DNA of 64,000 bases from Staphylococcus schweitzeri (GCF_002902405.1 NZ_PPQS01000012.1:61077-125076); one strand, 5' to 3'; shown: positions 42,212 to 52,381, numbered from the stretch's first letter. Notes: generated by a model from the sequence alone, not told the origin. Numbers and translations are program-made.

Positions 42212-45200
42212 TTGAAACAAATAAAAAAGTTACTTGTTGCTAACCGTGGAGAAATTGCAATTCGTATATTTAGAGCGGCAGCAGAATTAGACATCAGCAC
42301 AGTTGCAATTTATTCAAATGAAGACAAAAGTTCATTACATAGATATAAAGCAGATGAATCCTATTTAGTTGGAAGTGACTTAGGCCCTGCTGAAAGTTAT
42401 TTAAATATTGAGCGTATTATTGAAGTAGCAAAACAAGCAAATGTGGATGCGATTCATCCTGGCTATGGATTTTTAAGTGAAAATGAACAATTTGCACGTC
42501 GATGTGCTGAAGAAGGTATTAAATTTATTGGTCCTCATTTAGAACATTTAGATATGTTCGGTGATAAAGTTAAAGCACGTACAACAGCAATTAAAGCAGA
42601 ATTACCAGTAATTCCTGGTACTGATGGACCAATTAAATCATATGAGCTTGCAAAAGCATTTGCCGAAGAAGCTGGTTTTCCATTAATGATTAAAGCTACT
42701 AGTGGCGGTGGCGGTAAAGGTATGAGGATTGTTCGTGAAGAAAGTGAATTAGAAGATGCTTTCCATCGTGCAAAATCTGAAGCTGAAAAATCATTTGGTA
42801 ATAGTGAAGTTTACATAGAAAGATATATTGATAATCCTAAGCATATTGAAGTACAGGTCATTGGAGATGAACATGGTAATATTGTACATCTTTACGAACG
42901 TGATTGTTCTGTACAACGTCGTCATCAAAAGGTTGTTGAGGTTGCACCATCAGTTGGTTTATCATCAGATTTACGTCAACGTATTTGTGATGCTGCAATA
43001 CAATTAATGGAAAACATCAAATATGTCAATGCTGGTACTGTGGAATTCTTAGTATCAGGTAATGAATTCTTCTTTATTGAAGTTAATCCACGTGTACAAG
43101 TAGAGCATACGATTACCGAAATGGTTACAGGTATTGATATAGTTAAAACGCAAATATTAGTTGCAGCTGGCGCTAATTTATTTGGTGAAGAAATTAATAT
43201 GCCACAACAAAAAGATATTACGACATTAGGTTATGCAATTCAATGTCGTATTACAACTGAAGATCCATTAAATGATTTCATGCCTGATACAGGTACTATC
43301 ATTGCTTATCGTTCGAGTGGTGGTTTTGGTGTTCGTCTTGATGCAGGTGATGGCTTCCAAGGCGCAGAAATTTCACCATATTATGATTCATTACTTGTTA
43401 AGTTATCTACACATGCAATTTCATTTAAACAAGCAGAAGAAAAAATGGTGCGATCATTACGCGAAATGAGAATTCGTGGTGTTAAGACAAATATTCCATT
43501 CTTAATTAATGTAATGAAAAATAAAAAGTTCACAAGTGGTGACTATACAACCAAATTTATTGAAGAAACACCTGAATTGTTTGAAATCCAACCTTCTTTA
43601 GATAGGGGTACTAAAACTTTAGAATATATTGGTAATGTAACGATCAATGGTTTCCCAAATGTTGAAAAGCGTCCCAAACCAGATTATGAGTTAGCATCAA
43701 TTCCTACAGTTTCCACAAGTAAAATTGCTTCATTTAATGGTACAAAGCAATTACTTGATGAAGTAGGTCCAAAAGGTGTTGCTGAATGGGTTAAAAAGCA
43801 AGATGATGTCTTATTAACTGACACAACATTCAGAGATGCACACCAATCATTATTAGCAACACGAGTTAGAACTAAAGATATGATTAACATTGCATCTAAA
43901 ACTGCAGAAGTATTTAAAGATGGTTTCTCGCTTGAAATGTGGGGTGGCGCAACATTCGATGTTGCATATAACTTCTTGAAGGAAAATCCATGGGAACGAC
44001 TTGAACGACTACGTAAAGCTATTCCAAATGTTTTGTTCCAGATGTTATTACGTGCCTCAAATGCAGTTGGCTATAAAAACTATGCAGATAACGTTATTCA
44101 TAAATTTGTTCAAGAAAGTGCTAAAGCTGGTATCGATGTGTTCAGAATTTTCGACTCATTAAACTGGATAGATCAAATGAAAGTTGCTAATGAAGCGGTA
44201 CAAGAAGCTGGTAAAATTTCTGAAGGCACGATTTGTTATACTGGAGATATTTTAAATCCAGAACGCTCAAATATTTATACGTTAGAATATTATGTGAAAC
44301 TTGCGAAAGAATTAGAACGCGAAGGATTCCATATTTTAGCAATTAAAGATATGGCAGGCTTATTGAAGCCGAAAGCGGCCTTTGAGTTGATAGGTGAATT
44401 AAAAGCTGCTGTAGATTTACCAATACATCTTCATACACATGATACAAGTGGTAATGGTTTATTAACATACAAGCAAGCAATCGATGCAGGGGTGGATATA
44501 ATAGATACAGCAGTTGCTTCAATGAGTGGTTTAACAAGTCAACCAAGTGCCAATTCTTTATATTATGCACTAAATGGTTTCCCACGCCATTTAAGAACCG
44601 AAATTGAAGGTATGGAAGCATTAAGTCATTATTGGTCTACGGTAAGAACATATTATTCAGATTTTGAAAGTGATATAAAATCACCAAACACTGAAATTTA
44701 TCAACATGAGATGCCGGGCGGACAATATTCAAATTTAAGTCAACAAGCTAAAAGTTTAGGTCTTGGAGAAAGATTTGATGAAGTAAAAGACATGTATCGT
44801 CGTGTGAACTTCTTATTTGGTGATATTGTTAAAGTAACTCCATCATCTAAAGTAGTTGGTGATATGGCTCTTTACATGGTGCAAAATGACCTTGATGAAC
44901 AATCTGTCATTTCAGAAGGACACAAACTGGATTTCCCTGAATCTGTTGTATCATTCTTTAAAGGTGAAATTGGTCAACCAGTGAATGGTTTTAATAAAGA
45001 CTTACAAGCTGTTATTTTAAAAGGGCAAGAAGCATTAACAGCTCGTCCAGGTGAATATTTAGAGCCAGTTGATTTTGAAAAAGTCCGTGAGTCGCTTGAA
45101 GAAAAGCAACAAGGTCCTGTTACTGAGCAGGATATAATTAGTTATGTATTATATCCAAAGGTATATGAACAATATATTCAAACTAGAGATCAATACGGAA

Positions 45201-45664
45201 ACTTATCGCTACTTGATACGCCTACGTTCTTCTTCGGAATGCGTAATGGTGAAACAGTAGAAATCGAAATCGATAAAGGTAAACGATTAATTATTAAACT
45301 AGAAACGATTAGTGAACCAGATGAAAATGGTAATAGAACGATTTACTATGCGATGAATGGTCAAGCGAGACGTATTTACATTAAAGATGAAAATGTGCAT
45401 ACAAATGCGAACGTTAAGCCAAAAGCAGATAAGAGTAATCCAAGTCACATTGGTGCCCAAATGCCAGGTTCAGTAACTGAAGTAAAAGTTAGTGTAGGTG
45501 AAACTGTGAAAGCTAACCAGCCGTTGCTAATCACTGAAGCTATGAAAATGGAAACAACAATTCAAGCGCCATTTGACGGTGTGATCAAACAAGTAACTGT
45601 AAATAGTGGTGATACAATAGCGACAGGCGATTTATTAATCGAAATCGAAAAAGCAACTGACTAA
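42212..45664 (+). CDS. pyc: Pyruvate carboxylase
   Basis: A 1150-residue biotin enzyme making oxaloacetate from pyruvate and bicarbonate with ATP. Domains: biotin carboxylase (1-450, LLVANRGEIAIRIFRAA, ATSGGGGKGMRIV, EVNPRVQVEHTITEMV), carboxyltransferase (about 530-800, DTTFRDAHQSLLATRVR), a linker/allosteric domain (800-1070) and a biotinyl domain with EAMKMET, whose biotin lysine is K1112. The start is TTG at 42212 after CGAGGAG. It has a long leader and its own terminator. CodY or other control was not established. Confidence 0.98.
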   Translation: MKQIKKLLVANRGEIAIRIFRAAAELDISTVAIYSNEDKSSLHRYKADESYLVGSDLGPAESYLNIERIIEVAKQANVDAIHPGYGFLSENEQFARRCAEEGIKFIGPHLEHLDMFGDKVKARTTAIKAELPVIPGTDGPIKSYELAKAFAEEAGFPLMIKATSGGGGKGMRIVREESELEDAFHRAKSEAEKSFGNSEVYIERYIDNPKHIEVQVIGDEHGNIVHLYERDCSVQRRHQKVVEVAPSVGLSSDLRQRICDAAIQLMENIKYVNAGTVEFLVSGNEFFFIEVNPRVQVEHTITEMVTGIDIVKTQILVAAGANLFGEEINMPQQKDITTLGYAIQCRITTEDPLNDFMPDTGTIIAYRSSGGFGVRLDAGDGFQGAEISPYYDSLLVKLSTHAISFKQAEEKMVRSLREMRIRGVKTNIPFLINVMKNKKFTSGDYTTKFIEETPELFEIQPSLDRGTKTLEYIGNVTINGFPNVEKRPKPDYELASIPTVSTSKIASFNGTKQLLDEVGPKGVAEWVKKQDDVLLTDTTFRDAHQSLLATRVRTKDMINIASKTAEVFKDGFSLEMWGGATFDVAYNFLKENPWERLERLRKAIPNVLFQMLLRASNAVGYKNYADNVIHKFVQESAKAGIDVFRIFDSLNWIDQMKVANEAVQEAGKISEGTICYTGDILNPERSNIYTLEYYVKLAKELEREGFHILAIKDMAGLLKPKAAFELIGELKAAVDLPIHLHTHDTSGNGLLTYKQAIDAGVDIIDTAVASMSGLTSQPSANSLYYALNGFPRHLRTEIEGMEALSHYWSTVRTYYSDFESDIKSPNTEIYQHEMPGGQYSNLSQQAKSLGLGERFDEVKDMYRRVNFLFGDIVKVTPSSKVVGDMALYMVQNDLDEQSVISEGHKLDFPESVVSFFKGEIGQPVNGFNKDLQAVILKGQEALTARPGEYLEPVDFEKVRESLEEKQQGPVTEQDIISYVLYPKVYEQYIQTRDQYGNLSLLDTPTFFFGMRNGETVEIEIDKGKRLIIKLETISEPDENGNRTIYYAMNGQARRIYIKDENVHTNANVKPKADKSNPSHIGAQMPGSVTEVKVSVGETVKANQPLLITEAMKMETTIQAPFDGVIKQVTVNSGDTIATGDLLIEIEKATD

Positions 45665-45671
45665 TATATAA

Positions 45672-45706
45672 GCGAGATTATATTTGAAATGCTGTAATCT
45701 CGCTTT
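45672..45706 (+). terminator. Terminator of pyc
   Basis: GCGAGATTA (45672-45680) pairs with TAATCTCGC (45695-45703), followed by TTTATTATT. Confidence 0.75.
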
Positions 45707-45758
45707 ATTATTAACATTTATAAGAAGTCGCTACAGATTTTATCGCTGTAACAAAAAT

Positions 45759-45797
45759 AACCGTAATTTTAATGGTCTATCCATTAAAATTACGGTT
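45759..45797. terminator. Bidirectional terminator, mainly for ctaA
   Basis: AACCGTAATTTTAATGG and CCATTAAAATTACGGTT form a 17-bp perfect stem with a TCTAT-like loop. On the minus strand TATTTTTGTT follows; on the plus strand ACTTTTTATG. It stops transcripts from both convergent genes. Confidence 0.85.
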
Positions 45798-45802
45798 ACT
45801 TT

Positions 45803-46714
45803 TTATGATTTTTGACTTCTTACTGAACGTAACATTAACATAATAAAGTATGTTGTCATTCCGAATAAGTATGTGATAAATAATGCGTGGAATAACGCGA
45901 TGATTAAGTTAACATTTGTCATAATTGATAATGCGCCTGTAACAACTTGTAGTATGACAAGAATAAATGCTGCAGTATAACCATAACGAATTGTACGGTT
46001 GTTTGGATAATTTTTAACAGCATGAATATACGTAATCATAATAATTGTAAATACGATAAATGCCATGATTCGATGTGCAAGTTGCACCCAATCTTGCTCT
46101 GAATGGGGAACTAGGTCGTTAAATGGTAATGGCCAACCGCCATAAGCTAAGCTAGCGTCTGCATGTCGAACTAAGGCACCTGTGTAAACACCACAATAAA
46201 TAATAATCGCCATTATCCATGTTAAACGTCTAAGAGGTTTTTTGATATATAATTCATCAGCTTCGTATTTTTGGTCTACTGAAAAAATAATTAAAGTCAT
46301 TAAGAATACAGAAGAGAAACTGATTAGTGAAATACCAAAATGTAATGCTAAAACATAATCATTTTGTTGCCAAATTACAGCAGCAGCACCAATTAATGCT
46401 TGAAGTAATAAGAATCCTACACTAATAATTGATAATGGTTTTATCTCTTTAATATAGCCTATATGCTTCCATGCTGTTATAACTAACCATAAGACGATAA
46501 ATAAAGACAATGCTGAAACTGCTCTGTGGCTCAGTTCAATAATCGTATCAATTGGAAAGAATTCTGGAATCAACGCACCATGACATAATGGCCAAGAAGA
46601 GCCACATCCATCTGCAGAACCTGTTTTAGTTACTAAGGCACCACCAAGCTGTACAAATGTCATTATAAGCGTTGCTACGACACCTAACCATTTTAAATTC
46701 TTTTTGCCAAACAA
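45803..46714 (-). CDS. ctaA: Haem A synthase CtaA
   Basis: CtaA oxidises the C8 methyl of haem O to a formyl group, giving haem A for aa3 oxidase. About eight membrane spans carry paired conserved histidines: [26 protein letters not shown] and LFHALFITY. The Cys pair in [12 protein letters not shown] near residue 40 is typical. A TTG at 46714 is chosen as start (protein begins [11 protein letters not shown]) because GGGGTG lies 7 bases upstream; this gives 304 residues, the usual length. An ATG further up is possible but less supported. Confidence 0.93.
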   Translation of the reverse strand: MFGKKNLKWLGVVATLIMTFVQLGGALVTKTGSADGCGSSWPLCHGALIPEFFPIDTIIELSHRAVSALSLFIVLWLVITAWKHIGYIKEIKPLSIISVGFLLLQALIGAAAVIWQQNDYVLALHFGISLISFSSVFLMTLIIFSVDQKYEADELYIKKPLRRLTWIMAIIIYCGVYTGALVRHADASLAYGGWPLPFNDLVPHSEQDWVQLAHRIMAFIVFTIIMITYIHAVKNYPNNRTIRYGYTAAFILVILQVVTGALSIMTNVNLIIALFHALFITYLFGMTTYFIMLMLRSVRSQKS

Positions 46715-47027
46715 TTTTATACACCCCATCATAAAAAAACGCATCATTGAGATTTAGAGTTACAAGCTTGTTTTGAGATATTACTAAAAATTAGCCCTAA
46801 TCCTGATTTCCTAATTTGAAATGGATGGGATTCAAATTAGGAAATATCATTTAAATTTTTCAAGTTTACATTGAGAAAACCTTATGGCACATTTTTGTCC
46901 ATACCAAAATTATGAGGTATTCAAATTCACTCAAAAATGAAGCTTCAATATTAATCTCTTGAAGATGCATAATTCTACTTATTAAAATTTTCTAACATAT
47001 ATATTATAGCAATAATTTAAATGCTAA

Positions 47028-47073
47028 TTGTGTCACAAAATTGACATTTTCTGATGTCGTTAATTTGTCACAA
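47028..47073. promoter_or_regulatory. Repeats in the ctaA-ctaB intergenic region
   Basis: TTGTGTCACAA (47028-47038) is a short palindrome, and TGTCACAA recurs at 47066-47073. A TTGACA at 47041-47046 lies between them. This may be a respiratory-regulator site for the divergent ctaA/ctaB promoters; the regulator is not identified. The rest of 46715-47152 shows no other feature. Confidence 0.35.
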
Positions 47074-47152
47074 TTTAATTTTATTAAACCTAGTCTTTTT
47101 ATGCAATCTAAGATATCATAACATTATATGAACAAATTTAAGGAGGGGGATT

Positions 47153-48064
47153 ATGAGCAAAGAGCATACTTTGTCGCAAAATATTAGCAGAGTAAACTTC
47201 AAAGAATTGCAACAGATTATTAAAATGGGACTTGTTCAAGGTAACTTAATTCCAGCTTTTGCGGGCGCATGGCTAGCAGTTGTAATGACAAATCATTCCT
47301 TCTTATCATCAATACCTCAGATTTTATTAATGCTTTTAGGTTCTACTTTAATTATGGGTGGCGCATGTGCGTTGAATAATTATTACGACCAAGATATTGA
47401 TCGTATAATGCCAAGTAAACAAAATAGACCAACAGTTAATAATAGAATTTCAGATAAAAATTTATTACTATTAAGTTTTGGCATGATGTTAGTTGGAGAA
47501 ATTTGTTTGTTTTTATTAAATATTCCATCAGGCGTACTTGGTCTAATGGGTATTGTTGGTTATGTGTCTTATTATTCAATCTGGTCGAAAAGGCATACAA
47601 CTTGGAATACAGTTGTTGGGAGTTTTCCAGGCGCAGTTCCACCATTAATTGGATGGGTTGCAATTGAAGGACAAATTAGTTTAACAGCAATTGCGTTGTT
47701 TTTAGTTGTATTTTGTTGGCAACCAATTCATTTTTATGCTTTAGCAATTAAACGTAAAGATGAATATGCACTTGCAAATATTCCAATGTTACCATCAGTT
47801 AAAGGCTTTAAACGTACACGTGTCAGTATGTTTATTTGGTTAATTATTTTATTGCCAGTGCCTTTATTGCTTATAAATTTAGGTGTCGTATTTGTAGTGT
47901 TAGCTACATTATTAAATTTAGGATGGATTGCATTAGGTTTAACAACATTTAAGAAAAATTCAGATCAAACAAAATGGGCAACACAAATGTTTATATACTC
48001 ACTAAATTATTTAGTGATCTTTTTCGTGTTAGCTGTGATTGTTTCATTACTTACTTTGATCTAG
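47153..48064 (+). CDS. ctaB: Protohaem IX farnesyltransferase CtaB (haem O synthase)
   Basis: CtaB attaches a farnesyl tail to protohaem to make haem O, the CtaA substrate. It is 303 residues with about eight or nine spans. The UbiA-family prenyl-binding motif [19 protein letters not shown] sits near residue 75, and the second Asp-rich site [20 protein letters not shown] near 200. AGGAGGGGG precedes the ATG. It is divergent from ctaA and followed 24 bases later by ctaM, forming a haem A and oxidase-assembly group. Confidence 0.95.
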   Translation: MSKEHTLSQNISRVNFKELQQIIKMGLVQGNLIPAFAGAWLAVVMTNHSFLSSIPQILLMLLGSTLIMGGACALNNYYDQDIDRIMPSKQNRPTVNNRISDKNLLLLSFGMMLVGEICLFLLNIPSGVLGLMGIVGYVSYYSIWSKRHTTWNTVVGSFPGAVPPLIGWVAIEGQISLTAIALFLVVFCWQPIHFYALAIKRKDEYALANIPMLPSVKGFKRTRVSMFIWLIILLPVPLLLINLGVVFVVLATLLNLGWIALGLTTFKKNSDQTKWATQMFIYSLNYLVIFFVLAVIVSLLTLI

Positions 48065-48088
48065 ATTAATTAAGTTAGGATGAAAAAT

Positions 48089-48550
48089 ATGGGCGTTCCA
48101 ATTTTACCAACGATTAGTACGACATGTATTGTCATTAGTGCAATTTTAATTGCCATTGGTTGGAGACTTATTTGGAAAAGGGAAATTAATAAACACAAAA
48201 ATGTTATGTTAGCTGCAGCAGTGTTTGCTTTAACTTTTTTCTTAATCTATGCAAGTAGAACGATTTTTATCGGTAATACAGCATTTGGTGGACCAGCATC
48301 AATTAAGAAATATTATACGATTTTCTTGTTTTTCCACATTAATTTAGCAACTATTGGTGGTATTCTAGGTCTAGTTCAAATTATTACTGCATTTAAAGAT
48401 AAACATAATATACATCGTAAATTCGGACCATTCGCCTCAGTTGTATGGTTCTGTACGGCAATTACAGGTGTGGCAGTTTACTTATTATTATATGTATTAT
48501 ATCCAGGTGGAGAAACGACATCACTGATTAAAGCCACATTTGGTCATTAA
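48089..48550 (+). CDS. ctaM: DUF420 membrane protein CtaM, oxidase maturation factor
   Basis: A 153-residue membrane protein with four or five spans, beginning MGVPILPTISTTCIVIS. It contains the conserved His and Arg residues YASRTIFIGNTAFGG, FFHINLATIGGILG and HRKFGPFASVVWFCT of DUF420. In S. aureus the DUF420 gene beside ctaB is CtaM, reported to be needed for aa3 menaquinol oxidase (Qox) activity. ATG 48089 is chosen since AGGATG lies 6 bases upstream; ATG 48080 is too near that site. Confidence 0.85.
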   Translation: MGVPILPTISTTCIVISAILIAIGWRLIWKREINKHKNVMLAAAVFALTFFLIYASRTIFIGNTAFGGPASIKKYYTIFLFFHINLATIGGILGLVQIITAFKDKHNIHRKFGPFASVVWFCTAITGVAVYLLLYVLYPGGETTSLIKATFGH

Positions 48551-48572
48551 TACGCTTATACAATTGATACTA

Positions 48573-48607
48573 ATCTGATAAGGCATTTTGTTTTATCAGG
48601 TTTTTTA
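48573..48607 (+). terminator. Terminator of ctaBM
   Basis: CTGATAA and TTATCAG form the stem, with TTTTTT following. Confidence 0.8.
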
Positions 48608-48617
48608 ATGAAGAATA

Positions 48618-48668
48618 GTCGGACAGTTGAAGATATTCATTTGATATCTTAACTGCCCGATTTTTTTG
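48618..48668. terminator. Second hairpin after ctaM
   Basis: TCGGACAGTTGAAGATAT pairs with ATATCTTAACTGCCCGA with small mismatches and is followed by TTTTTTT. It backs up the first terminator. From 48669 to 48910 no gene is seen. Confidence 0.75.
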
Positions 48669-48910
48669 AAATATTTTTTAGTAATGGCTAATCGTAAAAA
48701 TGAAGAATATCTATAAATCATTAAGATACGATGTGATATAGTTGATATGAAATAATTGGATGTATTAACGTAATATTTAAGATATTAAAATAATTGAGGA
48801 AACGGATATAGATAAATTCTCTAATTGTCATAGTCATTTTAGTATTGAAAATTTGCTTATTGATGCGTTGTTTTTTACAATAGTATTAATACATTTTAGG
48901 TGGGCGATTG

Positions 48911-49948
48911 ATGAAAAAGTTAATTATAAGAGTTGTTGGTGTATTATTTTTAGTAGGTTTCTTAATTTATCTTTTTTATTCTCCGAGATTAAAATTTGAT
49001 GTTCTAGAGAATCCGAATAAAGGTAATAAAGTAAGTAGATCTGATCAGATGAAAAATACAAACAACCATGCTGAAAATCCAAAGCCTAAAGAAGGTGTTG
49101 GTACTTGGGTAGGTAAAGATATTAAAGTACTAACGTCTAAATTTGGGCAAGCAGATCGTGTATATCCATTTAGAGATGGTTACAAAAATTACATTTTTAA
49201 AGATAAAAATAGCTATTATATTGTTTCAACCAAACGAGATGATATTGTATCAGTATATGCTACAGGTGGAAAAGTAAATGTGAGCCCATTGAAAATTGGT
49301 CAACAGTCTGCAGAAATATTTAATCATACGAGTATTAACCCAGAACCATCCTTTACGGTTAATGGGAAAAAATATGAATTTGAGTTATCAGATGAAGATT
49401 TAAAAACTCAAACATTGATTAAATATGGCAATATATATGCACAAGTATATTCTGATCAACAATCCAAAAAGGTGTTAAGCGTTCGATTTTTAACAAAAGA
49501 AATGTTAGCGGATATTGAACCTTATCAATTGAATTCAGATTCATCGGATGAGGTGCATAAAAAGCGTCCTTTTGAACAAAATCCAAATCAATTAATATCG
49601 CTTTATGAAGTTACAAACGAAATGAGAAAGTTAAAAGGATTAAAACCTTTGAAAATTAATAGTGACCTAGCGCATATTGCATCTAACAACTTATATGAAG
49701 CTACTTCAAATGGTTCAGATAGTGTTGAATTTACAGAAGATGCTTTAAAAGGCCAGTTAGACAAAAACCATGTTACTTATAAAACAACTGCACAAAATGT
49801 AGGTTATGCATTTAATGACGTACCAACATTGATTCATAGTTGGATGAATTCGGATATACATCGATCTCGTCTTTTAAACTCAAAATACGATGAGATGGGT
49901 GGAGATGTAATGAGAGATTATTATTCGTTAATTTTCTTAGAAAAATAA
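48911..49948 (+). CDS. Membrane-anchored CAP (SCP/PR-1) domain protein, YlbC-like
   Basis: A 345-residue extracytoplasmic protein with an N-terminal anchor (IIRVVGVLFLVGFLIYLFY). Residues about 60-195 form the CAP-associated N-domain typical of YlbC. The C-terminal CAP domain (about 215-345) shows LYEVTNEMRKLKGLKPLKIN, HIASNNLYEA, AQNVGYAF and MNSDIHRSRLLNSKYDEMGG; the usual signature histidines are partly present. CAP proteins are secreted lipid- or protein-binding folds, function unknown in bacteria. The ATG at 48911 follows AGGTGG by 7. Confidence 0.85.
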   Translation: MKKLIIRVVGVLFLVGFLIYLFYSPRLKFDVLENPNKGNKVSRSDQMKNTNNHAENPKPKEGVGTWVGKDIKVLTSKFGQADRVYPFRDGYKNYIFKDKNSYYIVSTKRDDIVSVYATGGKVNVSPLKIGQQSAEIFNHTSINPEPSFTVNGKKYEFELSDEDLKTQTLIKYGNIYAQVYSDQQSKKVLSVRFLTKEMLADIEPYQLNSDSSDEVHKKRPFEQNPNQLISLYEVTNEMRKLKGLKPLKINSDLAHIASNNLYEATSNGSDSVEFTEDALKGQLDKNHVTYKTTAQNVGYAFNDVPTLIHSWMNSDIHRSRLLNSKYDEMGGDVMRDYYSLIFLEK

Positions 49949-49964
49949 TAAATGAGGTATATCT

Positions 49965-50399
49965 ATGATTAATGAAGCTTCACTAGCAATATTAGATGAT
50001 ATCGATGAACTTGCTGATATGATAGTTGCATCAGATATATATGCATCATTTGAGCACGCAAAACAGGCACTTGAACATAATGATGAAGCGCATTTGCTAT
50101 ATCAATCTTTTTTAAAATCGAAAGAGAAGTATGATGAAGTAATGCGTTTTGGAAAATATCATCCTGATTATAAAAAAGTCATGTTAGAGACAAGACAACG
50201 TAAAAGAGCATATGAAATGCTTGAAGTTGTTATGCATTATAAAGCTGAGGAAATGGCGCTTCAACATTTAATTGATGAAGTTGTTACGAAAATTGCGTAC
50301 GCTGTTTCAGAGCATGTCAAAATAGAAACAGGTAATCCATTCTTTCAAACTTCGCATAGTGGATGTGCGACAGGTGGTTCCTGTAATTGTTCATTATAA
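49965..50399 (+). CDS. ylbF: YlbF family protein (RicF-like) with cysteine tail
   Basis: A 144-residue helical protein of the YlbF/YmcA family. In Bacillus YlbF, YmcA and YaaT (RicAFT) form an iron-sulfur complex that aids RNase Y processing and regulation. Here cysteines C134, C140 and C142 (CATGGSCNCSL) lie at the C-terminus, as in RicF, and would ligate the cluster. AAATGAGGTATATCT precedes the ATG. It stands 16 bases after the ylbC-like gene. In this window it is next to glycerophosphodiesterase rather than ylbG. Confidence 0.88.
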   Translation: MINEASLAILDDIDELADMIVASDIYASFEHAKQALEHNDEAHLLYQSFLKSKEKYDEVMRFGKYHPDYKKVMLETRQRKRAYEMLEVVMHYKAEEMALQHLIDEVVTKIAYAVSEHVKIETGNPFFQTSHSGCATGGSCNCSL

Positions 50400-50429
50400 A
50401 AGCATCGAATCTGAGAAATGATTTAAAAA

Positions 50430-50485
50430 AACAGCAGTAAAGATATTTTCTAATTGAAAATCATCTTACTGCTGTTCTTTTTTAT
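50430..50485 (+). terminator. Terminator of ylbF
   Basis: AACAGCAGTAA (50430-50440) and TTACTGCTGTT (50466-50476) form a stem, followed by CTTTTTTA. Confidence 0.85.
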
Positions 50486-50567
50486 TCTGGATATTGTAAG
50501 GCTACCTATGGACATCAAAAACAATGATAGGAATTTTTCAAGAGGCCGTCATGGTTTCAATCATTTA

Positions 50568-51494
50568 TTAGCTGTTCATTAAAGTTTGTTTGAATTGTTG
50601 AGCTAAGTCTGGACGGTCTGTCACGATTGTATGTGTACCTTTTTGATATAAATCTTGCATTAAGTCAATGCTATTCACACCATAGTAACCAGGAATCACA
50701 TTCATATCATTTAACCATTTAATAAAATTAGTAGAAGTCAAATTTATTCCTTTAAAAGTTGTTGGCATTTGGAATGTTTGTGCTAAAGGTGTATAACCTC
50801 TACCACCTAATAAATAGAATTTTAAAAATGCTTCTGTTACTTCTTGTTGGCTTGCACCGATTGCAACAGAACCTTTTGCTATGTTATTAAACCTTATAAT
50901 TTGTTCTTTAAAAAAGCTTGTTACTAAAACACGATCATAGGCATTATTTGCAGCAATTATGTCATACATAATTTGTGGTGCGATTGACCCTTCATAGGAT
51001 TCAGGATCATCTTTTAAGTCTACATTAATATACATGTCAGGATATAACTTTAATAATTCATCGAAGGTTAATATTTCTGTATGTTCAAAACCACGATAAG
51101 GTGTATTACCATTAATATCTTTAAAATGGTATCCAGCGTCTAATTTTTTTAACTCAGTTAATGTATGCGTACTTACTTTACCAGAACCATTAGTTGTTCT
51201 ATTAACTGTAGCATCATGAAAAACGATAAGCTGTTGATCTTTTGTAAGTCTTACATCTGTTTCAAAGCCATCAACACCTAAATCTTTGGCGTGATCGAAT
51301 GCAAGTTGTGTTTGTTCAGGTCTTAAAGACATACCACCACGGTGTGCGAATATATATGGGGCAGGCCCTTTGAAAAATGGGGGGATGGTTTGTGTTTTAG
51401 TGATAACTTTGTTTTTATTTATCATTAATAGACTACTCATAAAACCAGCACCTAAGAGTATTAGGTTAAAGACTTTTTTATTAACTTTTTTCAT
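50568..51494 (-). CDS. Membrane-anchored glycerophosphodiester phosphodiesterase
   Basis: A 308-residue GDPD-fold enzyme that would hydrolyse glycerophosphodiesters to glycerol-3-phosphate and an alcohol. The N-terminus KKVNKKVFNLILLGAGFMSSLL is a signal or anchor with no lipobox. Motifs are FAHRGGMSLRPEQT, GFETDVRLTKD and FHDATVNRTTNGSG (catalytic His, metal-binding Glu/Asp). ATG 51494 follows AAGGAGG; the frame extends 14 codons upstream without a site. It interrupts the ylbF-ylbG pair on the opposite strand. A GlpQ label is avoided because S. aureus has another enzyme so named. Confidence 0.85.
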   Translation of the reverse strand: MKKVNKKVFNLILLGAGFMSSLLMINKNKVITKTQTIPPFFKGPAPYIFAHRGGMSLRPEQTQLAFDHAKDLGVDGFETDVRLTKDQQLIVFHDATVNRTTNGSGKVSTHTLTELKKLDAGYHFKDINGNTPYRGFEHTEILTFDELLKLYPDMYINVDLKDDPESYEGSIAPQIMYDIIAANNAYDRVLVTSFFKEQIIRFNNIAKGSVAIGASQQEVTEAFLKFYLLGGRGYTPLAQTFQMPTTFKGINLTSTNFIKWLNDMNVIPGYYGVNSIDLMQDLYQKGTHTIVTDRPDLAQQFKQTLMNS

Positions 51495-51734
51495 AAAATT
51501 TCCTCCTTGAATACCCTTATAGCTTATCAAAATCATAGTTGAGACGATAGTAATAAGTATAATTATTTATAGCTAAGTAAATTTGAAATTTGGTTGAATA
51601 TGTAAAGAAGCGTATTTACCATTAAGTACTAATGTGTTTGTCATAGGAAGGTGATTTAAAAGGGGAGCTTAATATTTTAAAATTTAAAAAGACATGATAT
51701 GATTAATGCTGAAAATAAATGGAGTGAGGTTTAA

Positions 51735-51989
51735 ATGAATTTAATCCCAAGAACAAGTATTGTTGTTTACTTAAAGCATATGAAACATGAACGACAAATC
51801 CGAAAATATGGACATATCGTTCATACTAATAAAGATCGTAAATTTGTAATAATGTATGTGAATGAGCTAGATGTAGATCAAATTGTACATAAACTAATGC
51901 AGCTTAAATACGTTAGACATATTGATGGCTCACCATATAAATACTTAAAGAAAACTTACGAAAAAGAGAAACACGAAATATATAATTAA
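51735..51989 (+). CDS. ylbG: YlbG family protein (UPF0298)
   Basis: An 84-residue basic protein that begins [20 protein letters not shown], typical of UPF0298/YlbG. It is compact with a predicted alpha-beta fold; function is unknown. GGAGTGAGG precedes its ATG. In Bacillus it stands between ylbF and rsmD, so the present order (glycerophosphodiesterase, ylbG, unknown, rsmD) keeps part of that neighbourhood. It converges with the next gene, separated by only 2 bases. Confidence 0.85.
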   Translation: MNLIPRTSIVVYLKHMKHERQIRKYGHIVHTNKDRKFVIMYVNELDVDQIVHKLMQLKYVRHIDGSPYKYLKKTYEKEKHEIYN

Positions 51990-51991
51990 TA

Positions 51992-52381
51992 TTATTGAAG
52001 TTCAGGTATCCATTTTTGGAGCCGTAACACACTAATTAAATAATTATAGTATAACGATAAATCATGAAATGCTTGAGGTGGCTGTACATCGATACCTAAT
52101 ATTGGTATGTCGAATTTCTCAGCGCATTCATTAATCATTTGAAACTTTTTATTTGAATCTGGGTATGGATATTTAACAGCATTGATTATGATGTAAAATG
52201 CTTGAAAATGATTGCCAGTTGTAGGATTCATAATGATTGCAACAGACGACTTTTTATTTTCAGCTTGTGGTGAATGAAAATAGATGATTTTATCAATACG
52301 TTGATGATTATATTCAATCATCGTCATGAATTCGAACAAATCTGTTAGACCTTCACCAAGTGTAATAAATGTTTGTTTCAT
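51992..52381 (-). CDS. Conserved staphylococcal protein, DUF7147-like, unknown function
   Basis: A 129-residue cytosolic protein, MKQTFITLGEGLTDLFEFM at the N-terminus and LSLYYNYLISVLRLQKWIPELQ at the end. Visible are KKSSVAIIMNPTTGNHFQAFY and FDIPILGIDVQPPQAFHD, suggesting an alpha-beta fold. No cysteines or clear catalytic residues are seen apart from scattered His and Asp. The stop is 2 bases from the ylbG stop, a convergent pair with no room for a terminator between. It is divergent from rsmD. Confidence 0.72.
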   Translation of the reverse strand: MKQTFITLGEGLTDLFEFMTMIEYNHQRIDKIIYFHSPQAENKKSSVAIIMNPTTGNHFQAFYIIINAVKYPYPDSNKKFQMINECAEKFDIPILGIDVQPPQAFHDLSLYYNYLISVLRLQKWIPELQ

